Below, in pieces: positions 8,661 to 18,033 of a DNA stretch of 64,000 nucleotides (position 1 is the first letter of the stretch; each line of letters begins with the position of its first letter). The translations under genes were made by a program, and so were the position numbers. A model generated the notes under the pieces. It worked only from the letters and a program-made list of their open reading frames with translations, was not told the DNA's origin and made no database searches. Origin of the DNA: Natrialba sp. SSL1 (GTDB lineage Archaea; Halobacteriota; Halobacteria; Halobacteriales; Natrialbaceae). Location: positions 62,001 through 126,000 of the forward strand of contig NZ_MASN01000060.1 in NCBI RefSeq assembly GCF_001861355.1, read 5' to 3'.

Positions 8661-9509
8661 TTACGATTCCGACTCGTCTGCGGGTGGGTCGTCGGCGGCT
8701 GGCTCGTTGGGAGCGGACTCGTCTGTGGCTGACTCATCGCTAGAGGACCCGTCAGCGGCTGACTCATCGTCGACTGACTCGTTGTCAACCGATTCCTCGA
8801 TGAGCTCTTCGATCTCGTCCTCACGCAAACGACGGTCGACGCGCTCCTCGACGGCGTCGACTTTCGCCTGAACCTCACCAACCTGTTCTTCGACCGTTTG
8901 TTCGACCGTTTCGCCAACCGTTTGCTCGACCGTCTCACCGACGGTTTCCTCGACTGTCTCCTCGACGGTCGCCTGTACCTCTTCGACCTGCTCTTCGACC
9001 GTCTCACCAACCGTCTCTTCGACGGTTTCACCAACGGTTTCCTCGACAGTTTCCTCAACGGTTTCACCAACGGTTTCCTCGACAGTTTCCTCAACGGTTT
9101 CGCCGACCGTCTGTTCGACAGTTTCGCCAACCGTTTGCTCGACCGTCTCACCAACCGTCTCTTCGACGGTTTCTTCGACCTGTGCCTGTACCCCTTCGAC
9201 CTGCCGTTCGACCGTCTCATCGACCGTCTGCTCGAGGGTTTCTTCGACCGTCTCCTCAACTTGCGTCTGCACCACTTTGACTTCCTTTTCGACGGTTTCA
9301 CCGACCGTCTCCTCGACTGCCTGTGTCATCCAGTCCGGATCGAACCGCGCCATCTTCCAGACGACGTGGACGACGTAGGAGGCGAACACTCCCACACCGA
9401 ACGCGATTCCGATGTTCGTCTCGAGCGTCAGAATCAGGACGATCGAGAGCGCGATCAGCGCACCGTAAGCGAGGTCGACTGCAGCGTCGACACGAACCGG
9501 ATTTAGCAT
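8661..9509 (-). CDS. Membrane-anchored tetrapeptide-repeat (coiled-coil) protein
   Basis: 282 residues from ATG 9509 (MLNPVRVDAA). Residues ~10-55 hold two hydrophobic segments, predicted to anchor the protein. Residues ~65-210 are an almost uninterrupted four-residue repeat of the types VEET, VGET and VEQT. Two related blocks each contain a Gln-Val-Glu-x-Val-Gln-Ala phase shift. A short charged helix (VDAVEERVDRRLREDEIEELIEE region) and an Asp/Glu/Ser-rich disordered tail follow. The strict period 4 differs from a heptad and suggests an unusual helical rod or fibre projecting from the membrane. No enzymatic motif is present and the family is not recognised. Confidence 0.75.
   Translation of the reverse strand: MLNPVRVDAAVDLAYGALIALSIVLILTLETNIGIAFGVGVFASYVVHVVWKMARFDPDWMTQAVEETVGETVEKEVKVVQTQVEETVEETLEQTVDETVERQVEGVQAQVEETVEETVGETVEQTVGETVEQTVGETVEETVEETVGETVEETVEETVGETVEETVGETVEEQVEEVQATVEETVEETVGETVEQTVGETVEQTVEEQVGEVQAKVDAVEERVDRRLREDEIEELIEESVDNESVDDESAADGSSSDESATDESAPNEPAADDPPADESES
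8880..9290 (-). repeat. 12-bp-unit repeat tract coding the VEET/VGET array
   Basis: DNA within the coiled-coil gene consisting of degenerate 12-mers, such as GTTTCACCAACG and GTTTCCTCGACA on the plus strand, each coding one tetrapeptide. Several exact 24-36-bp repeats are present, so slippage or recombination could change copy number. Confidence 0.8.
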
Positions 9510-9771
9510 CGGGACGTAGCACCCGCCTCGGTTGCCCAACTCGAGTGTACTCGAGTTTCGATACGGTCCGGCCGTCGATGAAGCGACTTACACCGCCCTC
9601 CGCGACGTTCGATAGTAATCCGACGAGGACACATGTTATCCGAACGTATGGTGGCCGTCGTTGAAATTCTTTGCTTCGAAGTCCGATCGACGGCGGGCGA
9701 ATTGTATTCACGAACCGCTGGCGTCGACTGAATAGGACGACTTTTACGATCAGCTCACTTGAGTACACACT

Positions 9772-10995
9772 GTGACGGAAGTACTGCTTCTCGTAGGAAT
9801 CCTCGTTGCAATCTTCGTCGGCTACAACATCGGCGGCGCAACGACAGGGCCAGCGTTCGGACCGGCAGTGGGAGCGAACGTAATCACGAAGACGATGGCT
9901 GCGGCACTCATGTCGGTTTTCTTCTTTATCGGCGCGGCGACGATCGGCCCGCAGGTCGTCGACACGCTCGGGAACGAGCTCGTCCACGACACAGGGGTGT
10001 TTACCATGCGCTCGAACGTCGCCGTTCTCTTCTTCATCGGCGGCGCGCTGTTCGTCGGGAACTACGTCGGTGTCCCCGCCTCGACCTCGATGACTGCTGT
10101 TGGTGCAATCGCCGCACTCGGGCTTGCAACTGGCGAGCTCGCCTGGGACGTACTCGGCCAGATCGTTATCTGGTGGGTCGTTGCACCGATCATCGGCTTC
10201 TGGGTCGCCGGTGTGGTCGGCCGATACTTCTACCCGCAAATCAACGAGTGGGTCGCAATCGAGGCAAACCGCGACGGCCGGGAGATGATTACCGTCGACC
10301 GCTCGGGCGTCGTTCCGCGACTCCAGTTCGGCGACGATGCAGACCGCCGCGAGATCACGGGCGCGTTCGTCGTCGTGGGAATCGGCTGCCTGATGGGTTT
10401 TTCCTCCGGGACGAGCAATATCGCGAACGCGATTGCACCGATTTACGGTGCGGTCGACGGCACGAATACTGAACTCGCACTCGGCTCACTGGCGATCCCG
10501 TTTGGCATGCCCGCTTTGATCGTCATTGGATCCCTCGCCGTCGCAATCGGCTGTTTCACCATCGCGCGTCGAACGCTCGATACGCTCGGCAACGACATCA
10601 CGAACCTGCCGCTGACGGCAGCAATCGTCGTCGCCGTCATCAGTTCCGTGATTGTCGTCGCGCTCTCCTGGATCGGGATTCCCGCCAGCTTCGTCGTGAT
10701 CGCGACGATGAGCATTATCGGCCTCGGCTGGGGACGTGCTACCCGAACGACGACGCTCTCCGAAGTCAGAGCAGGCGAGGAAACACGCGTCTCTGTGGGT
10801 GCCCTCACCGCCGACGAGGAAGGCGAAGCACCCCCTGAAATCGGCGAAGAAGAACCCGAAGACATCCCCACGGCCTCCGATCTGTTCAACCCGTCGACGA
10901 CAGCCCGGGTCATCCTCATGCAGAACGTGGTCCCCGTCATCTCCACGGTCGGGGCCTTCCTTACGTTCCGATTTGTACCGCTATTCGGCTTCTAA
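9772..10995 (+). CDS. PiT-family inorganic phosphate permease-like protein (paralogue 2)
   Basis: 407-residue paralogue of the protein at 6893-8077, with the same topology. Signature repeats appear as GYNIGGATTG near residue 17 and SSGTSNIANAIAP in the second half, again without the classical Asp. The acidic loop before the last membrane segments (DEEGEAPPEIGEEEPED) is shared with paralogue 1. GTG start at 9772; an AT-rich CTTTTACGAT lies about 30 bp upstream. The IS200/IS605 element begins about 45 bp after its stop. Confidence 0.85.
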   Translation: MTEVLLLVGILVAIFVGYNIGGATTGPAFGPAVGANVITKTMAAALMSVFFFIGAATIGPQVVDTLGNELVHDTGVFTMRSNVAVLFFIGGALFVGNYVGVPASTSMTAVGAIAALGLATGELAWDVLGQIVIWWVVAPIIGFWVAGVVGRYFYPQINEWVAIEANRDGREMITVDRSGVVPRLQFGDDADRREITGAFVVVGIGCLMGFSSGTSNIANAIAPIYGAVDGTNTELALGSLAIPFGMPALIVIGSLAVAIGCFTIARRTLDTLGNDITNLPLTAAIVVAVISSVIVVALSWIGIPASFVVIATMSIIGLGWGRATRTTTLSEVRAGEETRVSVGALTADEEGEAPPEIGEEEPEDIPTASDLFNPSTTARVILMQNVVPVISTVGAFLTFRFVPLFGF

Positions 10996-11033
10996 CCGTG
11001 CAAATAATCGTTGGTGGATCCAAAAAGCAACAC

Positions 11034-11071
<38 letters not shown>

Positions 11072-11085
11072 CGTTGGGGGTTCGG

Positions 11086-12791
<1,706 letters not shown>

Positions 12792-12883
12792 CTATGCATA
12801 CTATAACGATCAAACACCTTGAATATTGCGTTGGAACCCCGTCTATACCATCGACGGTGGTTGAATACTGTTGGTCGGCTTCA

Positions 12884-12922
<39 letters not shown>

Positions 12923-12927
12923 CGTAA

Positions 12928-13617
12928 TCACCGCCCTGCAGACAGTGCTCCTGCATCCACACAGAGTTCCACAACGCGAGTACCGAGTTCACGAACCGAC
13001 TCCGGGGCCTCGGATGACACTTCCGGAAGGGTCCGAACCGGGCAGGCACACAGCCGTTCCAGTTCAGCGGGATTCGTCCGTTCGGCGACGGAGCGGGGCT
13101 GAGACGGGTATCGATTCAGTACGACCCCGACGACCGGCACGTCTCGCGCGCGGAGCGCCTCGACGGTCAGTGTCGTGTGGTTCAGCGTTCCCAGTCCGGG
13201 GCGGGAAACGATCAGCGTCGGGAACTCGAGTGCAGCGACGAGGTCGATGATTTCGCGTGGCGGGTCGGTCGAGAGCGGAACGCGGACGCCGCCGGCACCC
13301 TCGACCACGCCGATTGAAGCGGTCTCGAGTTCATGCTGGACGCCTTCGAGGAGTGAATCGAAGGCGAGTTCGTCGCCACTCCGTCGTGCCGCGACGGCCG
13401 GAGCGAGCGGTTCCTCGAAGGTTCGGAGCCGAGTGGCGGCCGAGTCGTCACCGCAGATCCGCTGGACGTACCCGGCGTCGTCGTCCGCCGGAAACCCGGT
13501 TTGGGCGGGCTTGATCGCTCGTGCGTTCCGTCCGCTGTGTCGGAGGTGTGCGACGAGTCCTGCCGTAACGACCGTTTTGCCGACGCCAGTGTCGGTACCG
13601 ACGACGGCGAGCGTCAC
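12928..13617 (-). CDS. bioD: Dethiobiotin synthetase
   Basis: ATP-dependent carboxylation and ring closure of 7,8-diaminopelargonate to dethiobiotin. The P-loop GTDTGVGKT is at residues 8-16, and VVEGAGGVRVPLS is the family's second nucleotide/substrate motif. 229 residues, normal length. Start is GTG 13617, overlapping the bioF stop by 4 bp (GTGA), which fits translational coupling at the end of the bio operon. The IS element begins about a dozen bases after its stop codon, so native downstream sequence has been displaced. Confidence 0.93.
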   Translation of the reverse strand: MTLAVVGTDTGVGKTVVTAGLVAHLRHSGRNARAIKPAQTGFPADDDAGYVQRICGDDSAATRLRTFEEPLAPAVAARRSGDELAFDSLLEGVQHELETASIGVVEGAGGVRVPLSTDPPREIIDLVAALEFPTLIVSRPGLGTLNHTTLTVEALRARDVPVVGVVLNRYPSQPRSVAERTNPAELERLCACPVRTLPEVSSEAPESVRELGTRVVELCVDAGALSAGR

Positions 13618-14819
13618 GGGCGACCCCCAGCCATGGGCGCTGCACCGAAGGCTGCCAGACACTGTTCGAGTTCGTCGTCAGTGTGTGTCGCTCGCGGTGC
13701 GAGCCGTATTCGACTCGTTCCGTCCGGCACTGTCGGTGGCCGTATCGCCGGTGCGGCGATACCGTGTGCTGCGAGTCGCTCCGCCAACGCAACTGCCTCC
13801 TCACGGTCGCCCACGAGTACCGGGAGGATGTGTGTCTCGCCCGCCACCTCGTAGCCGTGCGACTCGAGTCCCGTTCGCAATCGCTCGACAGCACGCCAGA
13901 GTGCCTCGCGCCGGTCTGGTGCGAGCGCCAGCGCGCGCTCGGCGGCAGTGGCTGCCGGTGGCGCAAGCCCGGTCGAAAACACGAACGAACGGGCGGCGTT
14001 GAGCAGGTACTCGATACACGACTGGGAACCTGCCACGAACCCGCCCTGTGAACCGAGCGCCTTCGAGAGCGTCCCGAGTTGGATCTGGACGCGGTCTGCA
14101 AGGTCACGCTCGCCAACAACGCCGCCGTCGTAGACGCCCGTGGCGTGGGCTTCGTCGACCATCACCCACGCTCCGTACTCCTCGGCGACATCACACAGTT
14201 CCTCGAGCGGGGCGATATCGCCGTCCATCGAGAAGACGGAATCGGTCACGACGAGCCACGATTCGTCTGCCGTTCCAGCGCCAGCCCGGTCGGCCATTCG
14301 TTCCGCCAGCGCGTCCGCGTTGCAGTGGTCGTAGACTTCGATAGCAGCTCCCGAGAGGCGTGCGCCGTCGATAATGCTCGCATGGTTGTACGCATCGGAG
14401 AAGATGACGTCCGGCGACAACGCGGTGATCGTTCCGACGTTCGCCGCGTAGCCCGACGAAAACACGAGCGCTCGCTCTGTGTTCTTCTCTGCTGCGAGAG
14501 TGCACTCGAGTGACCGGTGGGCTGGCGTGTCGCCCACGACGAGTCGCGACGCGCCGGCACCCGCTCCGACATCGCGAGCGCCGCGGGCTGCGGCGTCGAC
14601 GACCGCCGGGTCGCCCGCCAACCCGAGGTAATCGTTCGAGGAGAAGAGCACCTGCTCCTGTGCCGTCGCGAAATCGGCGGGCTCGCCCTTCGGGTCAGCA
14701 GCGACACGAGCGCGAGACGCGACGCTCTCGACCGGCGTGAGATCACGACGGAGACCCGCCTGCTCTCGCTCCTGAAGGCGCGCCTCGAGGTCGAACCCGC
14801 GAGAATCTTGCAGCGCCAT
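13614..14819 (-). CDS. bioF: 8-amino-7-oxononanoate synthase
   Basis: PLP-dependent condensation of pimeloyl-CoA (or pimeloyl-ACP) with alanine, the first committed step of biotin ring assembly. alpha-Oxoamine synthase motifs are seen: SSNDYLGLAG, FSSGYAANVG, MVDEAHATGVYD, and the PLP lysine in LGTLSKALGSQGG. 401 residues. Its ATG is 1 bp after the stop of the upstream oxidoreductase and its end overlaps bioD, so it lies inside one operon. Confidence 0.95.
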   Translation of the reverse strand: MALQDSRGFDLEARLQEREQAGLRRDLTPVESVASRARVAADPKGEPADFATAQEQVLFSSNDYLGLAGDPAVVDAAARGARDVGAGAGASRLVVGDTPAHRSLECTLAAEKNTERALVFSSGYAANVGTITALSPDVIFSDAYNHASIIDGARLSGAAIEVYDHCNADALAERMADRAGAGTADESWLVVTDSVFSMDGDIAPLEELCDVAEEYGAWVMVDEAHATGVYDGGVVGERDLADRVQIQLGTLSKALGSQGGFVAGSQSCIEYLLNAARSFVFSTGLAPPAATAAERALALAPDRREALWRAVERLRTGLESHGYEVAGETHILPVLVGDREEAVALAERLAAHGIAAPAIRPPTVPDGTSRIRLAPRATHTDDELEQCLAAFGAAPMAGGRP

Positions 14820-14820
14820 C

Positions 14821-15861
14821 TTAGAACTCGGGCAGCAACGCTGCCGGACCGAAGACGCCGTACTCGCCGTTCCGGTTTCGCCGAACGCCAGCCTTCAGAT
14901 AGCCGAGTGCCGGACCGTTGACGTTAGCCTCCATGCTGGTGGCGTCGTCGAGCTGGAACGTATTAGTGCCACGCTCACCGTCGAAGGTCGTCCCGGTCAC
15001 GCTCACCGTCGTGGTCGTCGGCTTCTCGTCGGATCGCACGTCGAGAATCCCACCGACCGTCACGTCCTCGGCGTCACAGATCCCTGCCCGCTCGAGGAGC
15101 ACGTCGTCGGCGTGTTCCATGTCGGTGAACTCGAGACGGCCGTCGTGATCGTCGATCACGCGCGTTATCTCCTCGTCGGACAGTTGGCGGGCAGTTTCGA
15201 GGTCGTAGTCGTCGAGGTGAGCGATATCCTCCCGGACGGTCCCACGGTTGTCCTCGTAGCCGGACTTGAGGCCGACGCCCCACCAGATATCGACTGCTTC
15301 GATGTCGACGAACGACTGGGCGGCGAGCGCGGCCGCACCGGTCAACAGGCCGGGCGTCGCGCCTGCGCCACAGATGAAGGTGATGCCGGTGTCGACGAAC
15401 GTGTCGCGGCGGTCCTCGAGCATGCCGATAACGCGAGAGCGTTTCAGCACGTCGACGAGCACCCCCTCGTACTCCGCTGCCGCAAATCGATCGGCGATAC
15501 GCGGGATGAAATCGTGTTCGAGGTTTGGAACCGCAATCACCACCGCATCGATACGATCGGCTGCAGCGATGATATCGTCGATCGGCGTCTCCGTCCGCTC
15601 AGCCTGTGACGAGGCCGCAACGCCGTTTCCCTCGCGGGAGTGGGTGGCCGACGTGGTGCCTGCAGTACTCGATTCCGCATCCGTGACCGACGACGCCGTC
15701 GCCGCGAGCAGCTCCCCCACGTCGAGCCCCTCGTGATCGATCGCAACGCCGTGGCGATCACACGCAGCAACGGGTGTCAACCCGTCTTTTGCCGTCGCGT
15801 ACTCGAGTGTTCGTCTGCCGATGCCACCGGTTCCAAGAACGGCGAATCGAATGTCGTGCAT
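14821..15861 (-). CDS. bioU: BioU-like NAD(P)-binding oxidoreductase (candidate diaminopelargonate synthase)
   Basis: 346 residues. Rossmann motif GTGGIG at 10-15, with a saccharopine/homoserine-dehydrogenase-like fold suggested throughout. Residues ~57-92 are a low-complexity insertion. No bioA occurs in the operon, and this gene lies between bioB and bioF, where the missing KAPA-to-DAPA step would be expected. In cyanobacteria BioU, a saccharopine-dehydrogenase-like suicide enzyme, does this step by donating a lysine amino group. Lys140 in VLVDVLKRSR is the plausible counterpart. The name rests on context and fold, not on alignment; otherwise it is an uncharacterised oxidoreductase. Confidence 0.6.
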   Translation of the reverse strand: MHDIRFAVLGTGGIGRRTLEYATAKDGLTPVAACDRHGVAIDHEGLDVGELLAATASSVTDAESSTAGTTSATHSREGNGVAASSQAERTETPIDDIIAAADRIDAVVIAVPNLEHDFIPRIADRFAAAEYEGVLVDVLKRSRVIGMLEDRRDTFVDTGITFICGAGATPGLLTGAAALAAQSFVDIEAVDIWWGVGLKSGYEDNRGTVREDIAHLDDYDLETARQLSDEEITRVIDDHDGRLEFTDMEHADDVLLERAGICDAEDVTVGGILDVRSDEKPTTTTVSVTGTTFDGERGTNTFQLDDATSMEANVNGPALGYLKAGVRRNRNGEYGVFGPAALLPEF

Positions 15862-15903
15862 GCGTAATTTGTGGGGTGTTTCAGTGTCGCAATCGTCTGT
15901 TGG

Positions 15904-17010
15904 TTACTCGCCCGACTCTGTTGGCGTCGTGCTCACTGCTGGCTCCGGGTCCGACTCCGCGGTTTCGTGCCGGGCCGTGACTGCTGCTGGATCGAAGTCG
16001 TTGACCGAACGGTTGGGCTCCAATCCGGCGCGTTGGATAATTTCGAGGTCGTCGCCGGGTGTTTGCCCGGTTGTAGTGAGGTAATCACCCGTCAGAATCC
16101 CGTCGGCACCTGCTTCGAAGGGGAGGTGTTGGTCGCCTTGCTCGAGGGCGACCTCGCGGCCACCGGTGAGTCGAACTCGTGCTGTGGGGTGGAGAAACCG
16201 GTAGACAGCGATGGTTTTGATGAGTTCGGTCGTCGAAATGGCCGCCCGATCGCGTTCTCCAAGCGGTGTTCCGTCGATGGGGTTGAGGACGTTGACCGGG
16301 AGCGAGGAGATGCCGATCTCCTGGAGTTCGATAGCCGCATCGACACGGTCGGTCGGCGATTCGCCCATACCGAGAATAACGCCGGCACAGAGGTCCATTC
16401 CTGCCTCCTTGGCGCGGTGCAGTGTGTGAAGCCGATCCTCGAACGTATGGGTCCCAATGATCTCGGGGAAGTATCGTCGGGAGGTCTCGATATTGTGGTT
16501 GTAGTGATTGACGCCCTCGGCCGCGAGGTCGTTTGCTTCCTCCCGTGTCAGTATCCCGAGCGAGGCGTCGACGGCGACGGCTGTCTCGTCGCGAACGAGG
16601 CGAATGGCTCGGATAACATCGGCCCACTCGTCGGGACGGGCCGTCTTCGAGACGCCCTTTTCGGCGACGACGATGCCAAACCGCTGTGCACCGTCGGCTT
16701 CAGCACGGTTTGCGGCTTCGAGTATCTCTTCGGGATCGAGGAAGCCGTAGGTGTCGATACCAGTGTCGAAGTGGGCCGACTGGGCACAGAAGCCACAGTC
16801 TTCGGCACAGTTGCCCGCCTTCGCGTTGACGATGCTACAGGCGTCGACCGTCCCGTCGGAGAAGTGCCGACGGACGAGGTCAGCACCGACCGCGAGCGCC
16901 TCGACGGGCTGAGCGAGCAAGGCGAGTCCGTCAGTTCGATCGAGGCGCACCCCGTCGAGTACGCGGCGGACTGCGTCGTCGACCGTTCGATTACCAGTTT
17001 CGTAAACCAC
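15904..17010 (-). CDS. bioB: Biotin synthase (radical SAM)
   Basis: Inserts sulfur into dethiobiotin. The radical-SAM cluster motif is CAEDCGFC. Other BioB hallmarks are the YNHNIETSRRYF loop and GMGES. 368 residues, with a short acidic tail beyond the core. Start is GTG 17010, positioned inside a 9-bp-arm palindrome and about 27 bp from a TATA-like box, so the transcript would be leaderless. First gene of the operon bioB, bioU-like, bioF, bioD; 42 bp separate it from the next gene. Confidence 0.95.
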   Translation of the reverse strand: MVYETGNRTVDDAVRRVLDGVRLDRTDGLALLAQPVEALAVGADLVRRHFSDGTVDACSIVNAKAGNCAEDCGFCAQSAHFDTGIDTYGFLDPEEILEAANRAEADGAQRFGIVVAEKGVSKTARPDEWADVIRAIRLVRDETAVAVDASLGILTREEANDLAAEGVNHYNHNIETSRRYFPEIIGTHTFEDRLHTLHRAKEAGMDLCAGVILGMGESPTDRVDAAIELQEIGISSLPVNVLNPIDGTPLGERDRAAISTTELIKTIAVYRFLHPTARVRLTGGREVALEQGDQHLPFEAGADGILTGDYLTTTGQTPGDDLEIIQRAGLEPNRSVNDFDPAAVTARHETAESDPEPAVSTTPTESGE

Positions 17011-17029
17011 GATTTTTATCGTGGTTGAC
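17002..17029 (-). promoter_or_regulatory. Candidate BirA-type biotin operator over the bioB start
   Basis: On the minus strand it reads GTCAACC, 14 bp, GGTTTAC, with a perfect 9-bp-arm inverted repeat AACCACGAT / ATCGTGGTT (4-bp spacer) in the middle. The half-sites match the known BirA operator form (E. coli GTAAACC ... GGTTTAC). It covers roughly -19 to +9 of the predicted start site, so a bound repressor would block transcription. No birA is in this window. Confidence 0.65.
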
Positions 17030-17033
17030 TAGG

Positions 17034-17041
17034 TGATAAAG
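17034..17041 (-). promoter_or_regulatory. TATA-like box of the biotin operon
   Basis: CTTTATCA on the minus strand, about 27 bp upstream of the GTG of bioB. It predicts initiation at or next to the start codon, within the palindromic operator. Confidence 0.5.
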
Positions 17042-17466
17042 ATACCGGGTATGTCGATCAGAAGAACGATGGTCGCAACTGACCAACCCACCACAGCCAG
17101 AGGGTACAAATCCTCTCAGCCGAGTTCCAGTGCGTGTTCTAGACAGACAGCGCATCCGACACACGCCGCATACGGATACAGGGAACACACCAACAGAGGC
17201 CGTACACGAATACAGGAAACACATCAACAGAGACCACACAAACAGAGACCAGCCATCCGGTCCTCATCCAGCACGTAGCACGCATCATCCCCTTTCGTGG
17301 TCAACGTCATCGGTCATGGGCAGCAATCGGAGGGTGGAACGACGTACGCGAGACGACTACCAACTGCGCTCTTGCAGATGAACTGTCCGCAAAACCGGTT
17401 TTGCGTAAAAGACCATTGAGAACGGAACAGCAAGGTATACCAGTACGGGACTCGAAGCGCCGGTTG
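17042..17466. other. Intergenic region upstream of the ferredoxin gene
   Basis: About 425 bp with no convincing gene. It holds a two-copy 33-bp direct repeat (17174-17240). The 17401 open frame before the ferredoxin ATG is an unlikely N-terminal extension, because the mature haloarchaeal ferredoxin begins PTVEYLN. Confidence 0.5.
17174..17240. repeat. Two-copy 33-bp direct repeat
   Basis: Copies at 17174-17206 and 17208-17240 (consensus GRATACAGG-RAACACAYCAACAGAG-RCC) with a partial third copy AACAGAGACC just after. Two and a bit adjacent units without spacers do not make a CRISPR. Function unknown. Confidence 0.6.
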
Positions 17467-17856
17467 ATGCCCACGGTAGAATACCTCAACTACGAAGTGC
17501 TGGACGACCAGGGTTGGGAAATGGATGACGATGACCTCTTCGAGAAAGCTGCAGACGCCGACTTCGGCGACGAAGACTACGGCACCCTCGAGGTCAACGA
17601 GGGCGAATACATCCTGGAAGCCGCCGAGGCACAGGGCTACGACTGGCCCTTCTCGTGCCGCGCCGGCGCCTGTGCAAATTGTGCAGCCATCGTCACGGAA
17701 GGCGAAATCCAGATGGACATGCAGCAGATCCTCTCGGACGAAGAGGTCGAGGAGAAGAACGTCCGCCTGACCTGCATCGGTTCCGCCGAGACTGAGGAGG
17801 TCAAGATCGTCTACAACGCAAAGCACCTCGACTACCTGCAGAACCGCGTCATTTAA
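17467..17856 (+). CDS. Halophilic plant-type [2Fe-2S] ferredoxin
   Basis: 129 residues, matching the length and sequence of the classic Halobacterium ferredoxin. It is the electron acceptor of haloarchaeal 2-oxoacid:ferredoxin oxidoreductases. Cluster ligands are Cys64, Cys69, Cys72 (CRAGACANC) and Cys103 (LTCIG). The N-terminal acidic insertion ([20 protein letters not shown]) is the halophile-specific domain. ATG 17467 ([10 protein letters not shown]) matches the known mature N-terminus after Met removal. Strongly acidic with C-terminal [10 protein letters not shown]. Confidence 0.97.
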   Translation: MPTVEYLNYEVLDDQGWEMDDDDLFEKAADADFGDEDYGTLEVNEGEYILEAAEAQGYDWPFSCRAGACANCAAIVTEGEIQMDMQQILSDEEVEEKNVRLTCIGSAETEEVKIVYNAKHLDYLQNRVI

Positions 17857-18033
17857 ACACTCCCGCGGTTTGCCGTTCCGGCTCCGTTTTCACGTCTGTC
17901 CGTGGGACACTAACCCACCAATCGAGAGGGAATCCACTACTCGCTACTGGAAGGACCGGAACGACCGGCACGCGCAATTACCGGTGCCGGCTTATCGACT
18001 GCCCGGTTCAAAGAGGACGGCGTCGAGACGCGG

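Noticed and set aside
8898-9506. 202-codon plus-strand frame opposite the coiled-coil gene
   Set aside because: Its Phe/Asp/Arg-rich repeats are simply the complement of the VEET repeat; no independent start signal.
17174-17250. Possible CRISPR repeats
   Set aside because: Adjacent imperfect copies without spacers and no cas genes; it is a short tandem duplication.
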